The notes: a model not told the origin generated them from the letters alone. Counted from the stretch's first letter, positions 52,588 through 61,792 are shown. The stretch is DNA of 64,000 nucleotides from Rhodocyclaceae bacterium (GCA_016721505.1 JADKHX010000001.1:434001-498000); one strand, 5' to 3'. Program-made: numbers and translations.

Positions 52588-53667
52588 TTACCGCGTCGCG
52601 AGCTTCAAACGTCGCTGCCGCACCGCGTCGGCCAGCGTGTCCAAAGCCGCTATGGTGTCCTCCCAACCTATGCAGGCATCGGTCACCGACACGCCGTATT
52701 TCAGCGCTGTGCCAGGAGCCGCATTGGGGATTAGGTCTTGCCGTCCCTCGAACAAATGTGACTCTATCATCACCCCAAATAGTCGCTCATCACCCGCCGC
52801 CATTTGCGCGCCAATGTCCTTGGCAACTTCGAGTTGCAGCTTGTATTGCTTACGGCTATTGGCATGCGAAAAATCCACCATCACCCGCGCCGCCAAGCCG
52901 GACTTTGCCAACTCGGAACACGAGGCATCAATCGACGCCGCATCGTAGTTCGGCGCTTGCCCGCCGCGCAAAATCAAATGGCAGTCTTCATTGCCATTGG
53001 TCGACACAATCGCCGAATGCCCGGCCTTGGTCACCGACAAGAAATGATGCGGACTGGCGGCCGCTTTGATCGCATCAACCGCAATGCGAATATTGCCATC
53101 AGTGCCATTTTTGAAGCCGACTGGACACGACAAACCAGAAGCCAATTCGCGATGCACTTGCGACTCGGTGGTGCGCGCACCGATCGCGCCCCAGCTAATC
53201 AAATCGGCCGTGTATTGCGGCGTAATCGTGTCGAGAAATTCGGTGCCGCAAGGCAGCCCAAGTTCGTTGATATCCCACAAAAGTTTGCGCGCCAGACGCA
53301 CACCTTCGTTAATCTTGAAACTGCCATCCATGCGTGGATCGTTAATCAGTCCTTTCCAACCGACCGTCGTGCGCGGCTTCTCGAAATACACGCGCATCAC
53401 GATGAGCAAATCACTGGCATAGCGCACGCGCTCGGCTTGCAATTTCTTCGCATATTCCATCGCCGCATCGTAATCATGAATCGAGCACGGTCCAACCACC
53501 ACTACCAAGCGATCATCTGCACCATGCAAAACGCGATGCAAAGCCTGACGCGCCTCATAGGTAGTCGCAGCAGAAATATCAGTCGGCGGAAATTCGCGCA
53601 GCACATGCATAGGCGGCGAGAGTTCCTTAATCTCGCGAATTCGAACGTCGTCGGTAATGTGTTTCAT
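52588..53667 (-). CDS. aroG: 3-deoxy-7-phosphoheptulonate synthase (DAHP synthase, class I)
   Basis: First step of the shikimate pathway: phosphoenolpyruvate plus erythrose 4-phosphate gives DAHP. The length of 359 residues fits AroG/AroF/AroH. Motifs include VVGPCSIHDYDAAMEYAKKL (metal Cys), MRVYFEKPRTTVGWKGLINDP, GARTTESQVHRELASGL, PVGFKNGTDGN and the NGNEDCHLILRGG region. Which amino acid inhibits it cannot be told with confidence. The stop is six bases before the GT39 start on the same strand. Confidence 0.95.
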   Translation of the reverse strand: MKHITDDVRIREIKELSPPMHVLREFPPTDISAATTYEARQALHRVLHGADDRLVVVVGPCSIHDYDAAMEYAKKLQAERVRYASDLLIVMRVYFEKPRTTVGWKGLINDPRMDGSFKINEGVRLARKLLWDINELGLPCGTEFLDTITPQYTADLISWGAIGARTTESQVHRELASGLSCPVGFKNGTDGNIRIAVDAIKAAASPHHFLSVTKAGHSAIVSTNGNEDCHLILRGGQAPNYDAASIDASCSELAKSGLAARVMVDFSHANSRKQYKLQLEVAKDIGAQMAAGDERLFGVMIESHLFEGRQDLIPNAAPGTALKYGVSVTDACIGWEDTIAALDTLADAVRQRRLKLATR

Positions 53668-53717
53668 GGGTGTGTTGGGAGTGGAAAATTGTTTGGCTGA
53701 ATTCTACCGGAGCACCG

Positions 53718-54197
53718 TCATTGCTCGCGTTTCACAGGCTTGTTCATCGGATAGCCTTCAATGCCGAATGCAAGCTCGGCTGGTCCGGTCGGCGAAAATC
53801 CGTAGCGGAGATAAAAGTCACGCGCGGTGCGTGTGCTCTCCAAGTGCAAAGTGTCGATACCCACGGCAGCCGCCTTTCGCTCAATGGCCGCGAGCATCGC
53901 TCTACCAACACCGGTGAAGCGCGCTTCGGGGACAAGGTAACAAAGCATCAATTCCCCCAGCGAAGTCGCTAGCGCAAACCCCGCCACAGCACCTTGAATT
54001 TCCGCGACGACTGACAGCGCACCCTCGGTTTGCAGCCAACGACGAACGTTGTCGGGTGTCTTGTTTTGCAGCCACGCGGCAAGCAACTCAGGATCGTCCT
54101 TGTGATCTGCCGCGCAACATTCCGTGATTGAGCGACGAACCACGTGACAGATGGCATTTGCATCGTCCAAAGACGGCGTACGAATATTAGTTTTCAT
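53718..54197 (-). CDS. GNAT-family N-acetyltransferase
   Basis: A 159-residue GNAT protein. The N-terminus IRTPSLDDANAICHVVRRSITECC is followed by GFALATSLGELMLCYLVPEARFTGVGRAMLAAIERKA, with acetyl-CoA loop RFTGVGRAML. The C-terminus is FYLRYGFSPTGPAELAFGIEGYPMNKPV. The length and layout resemble PanM/ArgA-like small acetyltransferases. The substrate is unknown. Start is ATG 54197; a start seven codons earlier is less likely. Confidence 0.85.
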   Translation of the reverse strand: MKTNIRTPSLDDANAICHVVRRSITECCAADHKDDPELLAAWLQNKTPDNVRRWLQTEGALSVVAEIQGAVAGFALATSLGELMLCYLVPEARFTGVGRAMLAAIERKAAAVGIDTLHLESTRTARDFYLRYGFSPTGPAELAFGIEGYPMNKPVKREQ

Positions 54198-54281
54198 GCA
54201 CTGACTTTTAACCGTCAATACGAAGCGGCTATCTTAGATTCAATTCGTCAAGCGACACCGATTGCAGCCGATGCAAGACAT

Positions 54282-54833
54282 TTATCCACGCTTACTTATT
54301 ACCGCCAACATCCGCGCTACCGCATCCTCAATCGCCACCTCGTCGGTATTGATCGCCAGCGCCGGTGCGAGTGGCACTTCATACACCGAACCAACGCCAG
54401 TGAGATTTGCCAGCTGGCCGCTGCGTGCGCGTTTGTACAAGCCTTTGGGGTCGCGCGCTTCGCAAACGGCCAGCGGCGTTGCCACATGCACTTCGACGAA
54501 ATCTTGCTGGCCAATAATTTCCTTGGCCATTGCACGATCTTCTTGCGCTGGTGAGATAAGCGCGGTGACGACAATAACGCCAGCGTCATTGAGCAAGCGC
54601 GCGACTTCGGCCACGCGACGAATATTCTCGCGTCGATCTTCCGCCGAGAAACCCAAATCGCGGCACAGCCCTTGGCGCATCACGTCGCCATCGAGCACGC
54701 AGCAACGCATTCCGGATGCCAACAAATTGTTGGTCAACGCCGTCGCCAGCGTAGATTTCCCCGACCCCGGCAGGCCGGTCATCCAAAAGGTTGCTGGCTT
54801 ACAGTCGGAAATCACTACCTCCGATTGCGCCAT
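54282..54833 (-). CDS. cysC: Adenylylsulfate kinase
   Basis: Phosphorylates adenosine 5'-phosphosulfate to PAPS. 183 residues. P-loop GLPGSGKSTLA, VLDGDVMRQGLCRDLGFSAEDRRENIRRVAEVARLL, FVEVHVATPLAVCEARDPKGLYKRA and the C-terminal GVGSVYEVP are all typical. The start at 54833 overlaps the stop of the VOC gene (TGATG). No sulfate adenylyltransferase lies in the window. Confidence 0.93.
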   Translation of the reverse strand: MAQSEVVISDCKPATFWMTGLPGSGKSTLATALTNNLLASGMRCCVLDGDVMRQGLCRDLGFSAEDRRENIRRVAEVARLLNDAGVIVVTALISPAQEDRAMAKEIIGQQDFVEVHVATPLAVCEARDPKGLYKRARSGQLANLTGVGSVYEVPLAPALAINTDEVAIEDAVARMLAVISKRG

Positions 54834-55213
54834 CAGCCCATCCGCTTGAGCGCGCAAATTTTGTTGCCCGCTGGATCACGCAAATAGGCGAGATACATTT
54901 TGCCCATGCCGCCTTCGCGAATGCCGGGTGGATCCTCACAGGTCGTGCCACCGTTGGCCACACCTGCTGCGTGCCATGCGTCGCCAGCTTCAGGGCTATC
55001 GACGGCAAAACCTATCGTGCCGCCATTGGCATGACATGCTGGCTCGCCGTTAATCGGTTTGGTGATCCCAAATACACCTGTTTTGGTCATGTAAAACACA
55101 CGCCCTTTGTCGTCGGTAACAGCCGCCGGAATACCGATCGCACCGAGCACCGCATCGTAAAATTTCTTTGATGCATTCATATCGTTTGCACCGATCATGA
55201 CGTGACTAAACAT
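54833..55213 (-). CDS. VOC-family (glyoxalase-like) protein
   Basis: A 126-residue vicinal-oxygen-chelate protein. The layout is FSHVMIGANDMNASKKFYDAVLGAIG, VFGITKPINGEPACHANGGTIGFAVDSPEAGDAWHAAGVANGGT and MGKMYLAYLRDPAGNKICALKRMG. Metal residues are expected at His4 and in the C-terminal strand (AYLRDPAGNKICA). Substrate unknown. Start 55213 begins the conserved part. It is coupled to cysC, which follows. Confidence 0.82.
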   Translation of the reverse strand: MFSHVMIGANDMNASKKFYDAVLGAIGIPAAVTDDKGRVFYMTKTGVFGITKPINGEPACHANGGTIGFAVDSPEAGDAWHAAGVANGGTTCEDPPGIREGGMGKMYLAYLRDPAGNKICALKRMG

Positions 55214-55280
55214 AGTTTTTTCCTTATGGGTGGATTGGATTATTACGGCACATATCAAAACAGAAAACTGGACTCGAAAA

Positions 55281-55356
55281 TGGTGGAGGTGAGCGGGATC
55301 GAACCGCTGGCCTCGACGTTGCGAACGTCGCGCTCTCCCAACTGAGCTACACCCCC
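55281..55356 (-). tRNA. tRNA-Ala (anticodon CGC)
   Basis: 76 nt on the minus strand with encoded CCA end. The acceptor GGGGGTG pairs with CACCTCC, including the G3-U70 pair typical of tRNA-Ala. The D arm has GCTCAGTTGGGAGAGC, the anticodon stem is CGACG/CGTCG with loop TTCGCAA, and the T loop is TTCGATC. CGC reads GCG codons. Confidence 0.97.
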
Positions 55357-55411
55357 GCTTGTTACCGTTACTTGTTACGGAAATTATAACGTGCGCTAAA
55401 TTTGCGGCAAG

Positions 55412-56389
55412 CTATCGCGGCGACTCACCGGAACCAACTGCAGCACGCTGGAGGCGGTCGGCGATAGCACGCCACGCTTCATCCGTCGGCACTTGTTGAA
55501 CGACAATGCGTGCGCAATTGCTGGCGTCTAGCTGGCGCAAGTTGGAATACAGATCGTGGGCAAATGTGCACGCGTCCGCCGCGGCAGTTCGCCAAATCAC
55601 GTTATCGAGTTGTGGCGATTCGCCATCGATAGCCAGCACGGCGATGCGCTCGTCACTAGATTTGGCTAAGCACATTTGTTCAGCAATCGCCGTCACTGAA
55701 CAAAGTTGCAACGGTGTGCGTGGCGCGTAATGTGCCTCCAAACTACCAGACACGCGCGGCGTTTTTTTGTCAGCTACAGTGATCACGTCAACATGTTCGT
55801 CGAGTACCGAAGCAATGTCTTCCGCGCTAATCATTCCGGGACGAAGCATCTGCGGCCGCTCGCTGGTCAGATCGACGATAGTTGATTCAATACCCACTTC
55901 GCATGCGCCGCCGTCGAGGATTAATTGCACTGCATCGCCCAATTCGTCTCGCACATGTTGCGCGGTGGTCGGACTAATGCGGCCGAAGCGATTGGCCGAT
56001 GGCGCGGCGATGCCGTCGTTAAAGGCACGCAGTAGTGCCAGCGCGACGGGATGATTGGGCACGCGCAAACCTATGCTGGCTTGCCCGCCGCTGACAGCAG
56101 CGGGAACATCGGAATGCCGTTGCAAAATCAGCGTGAGCGGCCCTGGCCAAAACACGGCGGCGAGGCGATAGGCCGCTGATGGAATGTTGATGGCCCAGTG
56201 TTCGAGATGCGACACATCGGGCAAATGAACGATCACCGGATGATCGGCCGGTCTGCCTTTGGCGGAAAATATTTTCTCTACGGCGGCGACGTTGCGTGCA
56301 TCCGCACCCAAACCGTAAACCGTTTCGGTAGGAAAGGCTACCAACTCACCGACTTTGAGCAACGCAACCGCTCTGGCGATTTCAGTCAT
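55412..56389 (-). CDS. Threonylcarbamoyl-AMP synthase (Sua5/YwlC type)
   Basis: Makes threonylcarbamoyl-AMP for the t6A modification of ANN-decoding tRNAs. 325 residues. The YrdC domain (about 1-200) has VAFPTETVYGLGADARN, KGRPADHPVIVHL, LRVPNHPVALALL, APSANRFGRISPTTAQHV and STIVDLT. A C-terminal Sua5 domain follows (GSLEAHYAPRTPLQL). The start overlaps the end of purK by eight bases, probably because the purK tail contains a dispersed repeat copy. Confidence 0.93.
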   Translation of the reverse strand: MTEIARAVALLKVGELVAFPTETVYGLGADARNVAAVEKIFSAKGRPADHPVIVHLPDVSHLEHWAINIPSAAYRLAAVFWPGPLTLILQRHSDVPAAVSGGQASIGLRVPNHPVALALLRAFNDGIAAPSANRFGRISPTTAQHVRDELGDAVQLILDGGACEVGIESTIVDLTSERPQMLRPGMISAEDIASVLDEHVDVITVADKKTPRVSGSLEAHYAPRTPLQLCSVTAIAEQMCLAKSSDERIAVLAIDGESPQLDNVIWRTAAADACTFAHDLYSNLRQLDASNCARIVVQQVPTDEAWRAIADRLQRAAVGSGESPR

Positions 56390-57554
56390 CTGCCAAACCG
56401 ATTTGACGGCGTATCACCAGCACCAACTGGCATAGTTCATCAACGTCATTTCCGATCACAGTGAAATGCCCCATCTTGCGACCGGCTCTGGCGTGATGCT
56501 TGCCGTAAAGATGCAATTTGAGATTCGGTACGCTGAGCAATTTATGCCAATCGGGTTCGTGGCTGTGGTGCGCATCTTTGGCGTACCAAAGATCGCCGAG
56601 CAAATTCACCATCACGGCGGCGCTGTGTGCGCTGGCATCGCCTAAGGGCAAATTGCACAAGGCACGAACTTGTTGCTCATATTGATTGGTGATGCAGGCA
56701 TCAATCGTGTAGTGCCCGGAGTTATGCGGACGCGGCGCCATTTCGTTGACCAACAACTCACCGGCCACAATGAAAAACTCGACCGCCATAGTGCCGACGT
56801 AATCCAATTTTTGTGCGATGCCTTCGGCGATTTTGGTTGCCTGCGACTGCAAACCTTTTGAAACCTGCGCAGGCGCAATAGTAATGTCAAGAATGCCATG
56901 GCGATGGCTATTTTGCGCGACCGGAAAGCAACGCACTTCGCCGCCGGCATCGCGGGCGAGCACGACGGAAACTTCGCAATCCAAGGCCATCATGCGTTCA
57001 AGCACGCAAGCCTCGCCTTTGAACTGCGCAAAAGCCAAATGCGCTTGCTCTCGATTGCTCACCCGTGCTTGGCCTTTGCCATCGTAACCAAAGCGCGCAA
57101 CTTTCAAAATGCCGGGGAATAATTTCTCGCCCGCCGCGTCAATATCCGCTGCGCACAAAATGTCGGCGTAGGGCGCATGGGGAAATTCGTGGCGATGCAA
57201 AAAGCGCTTTTCTTCGCTGCGGTTTTGACAAGTCGCCACCGCTTCGGCGCTTGGGCGCACCGGGATAAATTTAGCCAAAAAAGCCAGCGCGGCGGCGGGC
57301 ACATTTTCAAATTCAGTGGTGATTGCGGCGCAGGTTTGCGTCAAACGCTCCAGCGCCGCGTTGTCCTCATACGCTGCGACAATATGTTCGTCGGCGATTT
57401 TTCCGGCCGGGCTATGCGGATCAGGGTCGAGCACGATCACGCGGTAACCAAGCTCGTGCGCCGCTCCAACAAAGAAGCGCCCGAGCTGACCGCCGCCGAG
57501 TAAGCCTAGCGTGGCCGGTGGCAAGATTGCAGTGTTGTGTTTTGATGTCGACAT
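56382..57554 (-). CDS. purK: 5-(carboxyamino)imidazole ribonucleotide synthase
   Basis: ATP-grasp enzyme converting AIR and bicarbonate to N5-CAIR in purine synthesis. 390 residues. LGLLGGGQLGRFFVGAA, ARFGYDGKGQARVSN, SVVLARDAGGEVRCFPVAQNSHRHG, EMAPRPHNSGHYTIDAC and the C-terminal HARAGRKMGHFTVIG are typical. The last residues, QLVLVIRRQIGLADD, are encoded within a dispersed repeat copy. The start ATG is at 57554, with an in-frame TTG upstream. Confidence 0.93.
   Translation of the reverse strand: MSTSKHNTAILPPATLGLLGGGQLGRFFVGAAHELGYRVIVLDPDPHSPAGKIADEHIVAAYEDNAALERLTQTCAAITTEFENVPAAALAFLAKFIPVRPSAEAVATCQNRSEEKRFLHRHEFPHAPYADILCAADIDAAGEKLFPGILKVARFGYDGKGQARVSNREQAHLAFAQFKGEACVLERMMALDCEVSVVLARDAGGEVRCFPVAQNSHRHGILDITIAPAQVSKGLQSQATKIAEGIAQKLDYVGTMAVEFFIVAGELLVNEMAPRPHNSGHYTIDACITNQYEQQVRALCNLPLGDASAHSAAVMVNLLGDLWYAKDAHHSHEPDWHKLLSVPNLKLHLYGKHHARAGRKMGHFTVIGNDVDELCQLVLVIRRQIGLADD
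56405..56431 (+). repeat. Dispersed repeat copy at the 3' end of purK
   Basis: Core with one change (GTATCACCAGCACCAACTGG). Reads QLVLVIRR on the gene strand, in the last part of PurK. Confidence 0.75.
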
Positions 57555-57590
57555 GATTGCCAATCGCTATCCGAATCGCTAACTGTATCG

Positions 57591-58850
57591 CTATCGTTTG
57601 ATGGCGCGAAAACCAATATCGCGCCGACATTGCATACCGTCGAAACCGATGCCGTCGAGCACTTCATAAGCGCGTTTTTGTGCCGCTTTGGCGCTATCAC
57701 CCAAGGCCGTAACGCACAACACACGGCCGCCGGAGGTGACGATCTCGTCGCCGCGCATTTGTGTACCTGCGTGGAAAACATGCGCGTCTTCCAAGGCTGA
57801 AGGTAAGCCATGAATCGCGTCGCCTTTACGCGGCGACTCGGGATAATTCGCCGCTGCCATCACTACGCCAAGCGCGACACGTCTATCCCACTCAGTATCG
57901 ACTTCGTTCAAGTGACCATCAATCGCCGCATCAACCAGCGTGAGGAAATCACTTTTGAGTCGCATCATGATCGGCTGGGTTTCGGGATCGCCCATACGGC
58001 AATTGAATTCGAGTACGCGCAAACTGCCGTCGGGCTTGATCATCAATCCGGCGTAGAGGAATCCGGTAAACACAATGCCATCGGCGGCCATACCGTTGAT
58101 GGTCGGCATCACCACTTCACGCATCACTCGCGCATGCATTTCGGGTGTCACTACCGGCGCTGGCGAATACGCACCCATGCCACCGGTGTTCGGCCCTTGA
58201 TCGCCGTCCATGAGACGTTTGTGATCCTGACTGGTGGCGAGTGCGAGCGCGTTTTTGCCATCCGCCATCACGATAAAACTAGCTTCTTCGCCATCGACAA
58301 ATTCTTCTATCACCACTCGAGCGCCAGCGGCCTCGCCGGTAAGCATCATGTCGACTGCGGCGTGGGCTTGGGCGTCGGTCATCGCTACCACCACGCCTTT
58401 GCCAGCGGCCAAGCCATCGGCTTTAACAACGATCGGCGCCGGGTTTCTATTCAGGTATTCGTGCGCAGCTGCAAGCTCGGTAAAGGTCTCGAAACGCGCG
58501 GTCGGAATGTCGTGGCGACTCATGAACCGCTTGGCGAAATCCTTGGAACTTTCCAACTGTGCGGCGGCTTGCGTTGGACCAAAAATTCGCAAGCCACGGG
58601 CACGAAATAGATCCACCACGCCATTGGCCAGCGGGCCTTCTGGGCCGACCACGGTTGCGTAAATTTCCTCGACCTGGGCAAAATCTGCCAGGTCGGCAAG
58701 ATCAACAATCGGCAAATTGGTCAGGCCGGATTCCTGCGCCGTGCCCGCATTGCCCGGCGCAACAAATACCTGCGTCACTCCGGCGCTTTTTGCCAGCCGC
58801 CATGCCAGTGCATGTTCGCGACCACCACCACCGATGACGAGAATTTTCAT
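57591..58850 (-). CDS. purD: Phosphoribosylamine-glycine ligase
   Basis: Makes GAR in the purine pathway. 419 residues. KILVIGGGGREHALAWRLAKS, VKADGLAAGKGVVVA, DHKRLMDGDQGPNTGGMGAYSP and RVLEFNCRMGDPETQPIM are clear ATP-grasp/PurD motifs. It lies between purH and purK on the same strand. The start ATG is at 58850. Confidence 0.96.
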   Translation of the reverse strand: MKILVIGGGGREHALAWRLAKSAGVTQVFVAPGNAGTAQESGLTNLPIVDLADLADFAQVEEIYATVVGPEGPLANGVVDLFRARGLRIFGPTQAAAQLESSKDFAKRFMSRHDIPTARFETFTELAAAHEYLNRNPAPIVVKADGLAAGKGVVVAMTDAQAHAAVDMMLTGEAAGARVVIEEFVDGEEASFIVMADGKNALALATSQDHKRLMDGDQGPNTGGMGAYSPAPVVTPEMHARVMREVVMPTINGMAADGIVFTGFLYAGLMIKPDGSLRVLEFNCRMGDPETQPIMMRLKSDFLTLVDAAIDGHLNEVDTEWDRRVALGVVMAAANYPESPRKGDAIHGLPSALEDAHVFHAGTQMRGDEIVTSGGRVLCVTALGDSAKAAQKRAYEVLDGIGFDGMQCRRDIGFRAIKR

Positions 58851-58868
58851 TCGGGCAGCATCCTAAAT

Positions 58869-60494
58869 TCAATGACGGAAATGGCGGAAGCCGGTGAATA
58901 CCATCGCGATATTTTGCTCGTCGGCAGCGGCAATCACTTCCGCATCGCGCACCGAACCGCCCGGCTGTATCACCGCCGTTGCACCGGCTTTGGCCAGCAC
59001 ATCGAGGCCATCGCGGAAAGGGAAAAATGCGTCAGAGGCGACGACAGTGCCGACCACGCTCAAGCCTGCGTTCTCGGCCTTGATGGCGGCGATACGCGCG
59101 GAATCAACGCGGCTCATTTGCCCTGCGCCAACGCCGATGGTCATGCCGTCTTTGCAATACACAATCGCGTTCGACTTGACGTATTTGGCCACCCGCCAGG
59201 CGAACAAAAGATCATTCATTTCTTGCCCAGTCGGTGCGCGCCGAGTAACGATTTTTATGTCGCTGGCAGTTAGCACTGCGGCATCCGCCGTTTGTACCAA
59301 CAGCCCGCCGCCCACCCGTTTGTAGTCGAGTTGGCTTGTTGTTTGGCCGCGTGGCAACGGCACGATGAGGACGCGTAAATTTTGTTTCGCAGCGAAAACT
59401 GCACGCGCTTCGTCAGTCACTTCGGGTGCCAAAATAACTTCGGCAAATTGTCCCGCCACGGCTTCGGCGGTGGCTTTGTCGATGGCCACATTGAAGGCGA
59501 TGATGCCGCCGAATGCTGAAGTCGGATCGGTCTTGAAAGCTTTGCGGTAGGCGGCTTCGGCACTCTCTGCAACGGCCACACCGCAGGGGTTGGCGTGCTT
59601 GACGATGACGCAGGCGGAATTCAACGGCGTGTCACCAGCACCAAGTGACGCAACCCCGGGCGAGTTGAACGCTTTAACGCATTCCCAAGCCGCATCGGCG
59701 TCGGCGATGTTGTTGTACGACAACTCCTTGCCTTGCAATTGTTGATAGCTGGCAATGCCGCCCGACACAACGTTGGGTTCGCGATAAAACGCCGCGGCTT
59801 GATGCGGGTTTTCGCCGTAGCGCATGGTGTCGGCCTTGTCGAAGGCCAATTGCAAATGGGTCGGGAACTGCCCCGGTTTGTTGTCGACATCAAGCGAAGT
59901 CAACCAGTTGGCAATCGCTGAATCGTAGCGCGCGGTGTGGGTGAAAGCTTGCTTGGCCAATTTGAAACGCGTGGCGTAAGACAACGCGCCGCTGGTCTTT
60001 AGTTCTTCGAGCACCAGCGCGTAATCGGCCGGATCGGTAATCACCCCCACGCCACCTTCGGCATTGCCATGATTTTTTGCCGCCGCGCGCACCATCGCCG
60101 GGCCGCCGATGTCGATATTCTCAATTGCATCGTCGAGCGCGCAATCGGGCTTGGCAACGGTCTGTTGGAAGGGATACAAATTGACCACCACCAAATCAAT
60201 GCGCGGGATATCGTGCGCGGCCATGGTTGCCAAATGTTCGGGCAAATCGCGGCGACCCAAAATTCCGCCATGCACTTTGGGGTGCAAAGTCTTAACGCGG
60301 CCATCGAGCATTTCGGGAAAGCCCGTGTAGTCGGATACTTCGGTGACATCCAGACCGGCATCGCGCAACAATTTCGCTGTGCCGCCAGTGGAAAGCAGCG
60401 CGACGTTCAAGGCATTTAGCGCACGGGCAAACTCCACCACGCCGCGTTTATCGGAAACGCTGATCAGCGCCCGCGTAACAGCAACAACACTCAT
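58869..60494 (-). CDS. purH: Bifunctional AICAR transformylase/IMP cyclohydrolase with 14-residue insertion
   Basis: Catalyses the last two steps of IMP synthesis. 541 residues. The N-terminal cyclohydrolase has TRALISVSDKRGVVEFARAL and KVHGGILGRRDLPEH. The transformylase has ACVIVKHANPCGVA (catalytic Lys-His), SAFGGIIAFN and GQMSRVDSARIA. Between FNSP and ACVIVKHANPCG there are 14 extra residues, GVASLGAGDTPLNS (residues 280-293). In normal PurH the flanking segments are adjacent. They come from a 42-bp repeat-derived insertion. It lies near conserved active-site sequence, so activity of this form is of interest. Confidence 0.95.
   Translation of the reverse strand: MSVVAVTRALISVSDKRGVVEFARALNALNVALLSTGGTAKLLRDAGLDVTEVSDYTGFPEMLDGRVKTLHPKVHGGILGRRDLPEHLATMAAHDIPRIDLVVVNLYPFQQTVAKPDCALDDAIENIDIGGPAMVRAAAKNHGNAEGGVGVITDPADYALVLEELKTSGALSYATRFKLAKQAFTHTARYDSAIANWLTSLDVDNKPGQFPTHLQLAFDKADTMRYGENPHQAAAFYREPNVVSGGIASYQQLQGKELSYNNIADADAAWECVKAFNSPGVASLGAGDTPLNSACVIVKHANPCGVAVAESAEAAYRKAFKTDPTSAFGGIIAFNVAIDKATAEAVAGQFAEVILAPEVTDEARAVFAAKQNLRVLIVPLPRGQTTSQLDYKRVGGGLLVQTADAAVLTASDIKIVTRRAPTGQEMNDLLFAWRVAKYVKSNAIVYCKDGMTIGVGAGQMSRVDSARIAAIKAENAGLSVVGTVVASDAFFPFRDGLDVLAKAGATAVIQPGGSVRDAEVIAAADEQNIAMVFTGFRHFRH
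59616..59657 (+). repeat. Dispersed repeat, 42-bp in-frame insertion in purH
   Basis: Contains the consensus core except one base (CACCAAGTG in place of CACCAACTG). The insertion limits are set by the break in PurH conservation, since FNSP and ACVIVKHANPCG normally join. It encodes GVASLGAGDTPLNS. Confidence 0.85.
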
Positions 60495-60521
60495 AGCAAC
60501 CTCGGGGATTGTGAAATAGGA

Positions 60522-60758
60522 TTACGACAGGCCGTAGTCGGCCAGTTTGCGTCGCAGCGTGCCACGGCTGATGCCGAGAATTTCGGCGGCGACAGTTTGA
60601 TTGCCATCGGCTTGTTTCATGACAACTTCCAACATTGGTTGCTCGACGCTGCGCATCAACATGTCGTAAACAGCGTGTGGCGCTTGGCCATCCAAATCAC
60701 GGAAGTAGCGATTGAGCGCGCGGCGCACGCAATCGTGCAATTCAGAAGTTGAACTCAC
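60522..60758 (-). CDS. fis: Fis-family nucleoid protein
   Basis: A 78-residue Fis protein that bends DNA and regulates rRNA and recombination genes. The C-terminal helix-turn-helix is GNQTVAAEILGISRGTLRRKLADYGLS. The start is GTG 60758, overlapping the dusB stop as GTGA. The dusB-fis operon is conserved in many proteobacteria. Confidence 0.93.
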   Translation of the reverse strand: MSSTSELHDCVRRALNRYFRDLDGQAPHAVYDMLMRSVEQPMLEVVMKQADGNQTVAAEILGISRGTLRRKLADYGLS

Positions 60759-61792
60759 GCGGCCTCCTGTTGCGCCAATTCATCATTGGCGGCGCTGATA
60801 TGTGTTTGTGCGTGTGTTTGTGCATGCGCCTGCGCGAAAAAGAATTCATCGGTGGCGCGGATTTGATCATCGACAGTTGGCAATTGATTCATCGCATGGC
60901 GGAAAGTCGCCGCGCCAACGATGCCCTTGGTGTACCAACTGATATGTTTGCGCGCAATTTTGACGCCGGTTTCTTCGCCATAAAACGCGTAAAGCTCAGT
61001 CAAATGTGCGCGCAAAATTCGGTGAATTTCCAGCGCCGTAGGCGGCGGCAAATGCTTCCCGGTGGCGAGGAAATGTTCGATTTCGCGGAACAGCCAGGGC
61101 CGACCCTGCGCCGCGCGACCGATCATCACGCCATCTGCGCCGGTGTAATCAAGCACGAACTTGGCCTTTTCCGGCGTAGTGATATCGCCATTGGCAATCA
61201 CCGGAATTTGCACCCGTGACTTCACTTCAGCGATAGTGTCGTATTCGGCATCACCGGTGTACTGATCAGCACGGGTGCGGCCATGAATTGCTATCGCACG
61301 GATGCCGGATTGTTCGGCAATACGCGCAATCATCGGGGCGTTTTTATTCTCCGAATTCCAACCGGTACGAAACTTAAGTGTGACCGGAAAACCCGGCACC
61401 GCATTGACCACCGCTTCGAGGATTTTGGCCACCAAAGGCTCGTCTTGCATCAAAGCCGAACCGGCCATCACATTGCAAACTTTCTTGGCCGGGCAGCCCA
61501 TATTGATGTCAATAATTTGCGCGCCGTGGTCGATGTTGTACTTCGCAGCAGTCGCCATCATCAGCGGATCAGCACCGGCGATCTGTACCGAAATCGGATC
61601 AACCTCACCTTCGTGATTGGCACGCCGCAATGTCTTGGCGCTTCCATACAACAGCGAATTGGAAGTCACCATTTCGGACACCGCCAAGCCCGCGCCGAGC
61701 TGTTTGCAAAGCTGACGAAAGGGGCGATCCGTAACACCTGCCATAGGCGCAACAAACAAATTATTTCGCAGCGAATGGCCAAGAAAGTTCAT
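60755..61792 (-). CDS. dusB: tRNA-dihydrouridine synthase B
   Basis: FMN-dependent reduction of uridine to dihydrouridine in tRNA. 345 residues. MAGVTDRPFRQLCKQLGAGLAVSEMVTSNSLL, DINMGCPAKKVCNVMAGSALM (catalytic Cys), KFRTGWNSENKN, IHGRTRADQYTG and ANGDITTPEKAKFVL are present. The C-terminal tail, Ala/Gln/His-rich (FAQAHAQTHAQTH), is longer than usual. It is followed by fis with overlap. Confidence 0.95.
   Translation of the reverse strand: MNFLGHSLRNNLFVAPMAGVTDRPFRQLCKQLGAGLAVSEMVTSNSLLYGSAKTLRRANHEGEVDPISVQIAGADPLMMATAAKYNIDHGAQIIDINMGCPAKKVCNVMAGSALMQDEPLVAKILEAVVNAVPGFPVTLKFRTGWNSENKNAPMIARIAEQSGIRAIAIHGRTRADQYTGDAEYDTIAEVKSRVQIPVIANGDITTPEKAKFVLDYTGADGVMIGRAAQGRPWLFREIEHFLATGKHLPPPTALEIHRILRAHLTELYAFYGEETGVKIARKHISWYTKGIVGAATFRHAMNQLPTVDDQIRATDEFFFAQAHAQTHAQTHISAANDELAQQEAA

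Noticed and set aside
57810..58610. 266-residue plus-strand frame opposite purD
   Set aside because: Antisense to conserved purD, with no family resemblance.
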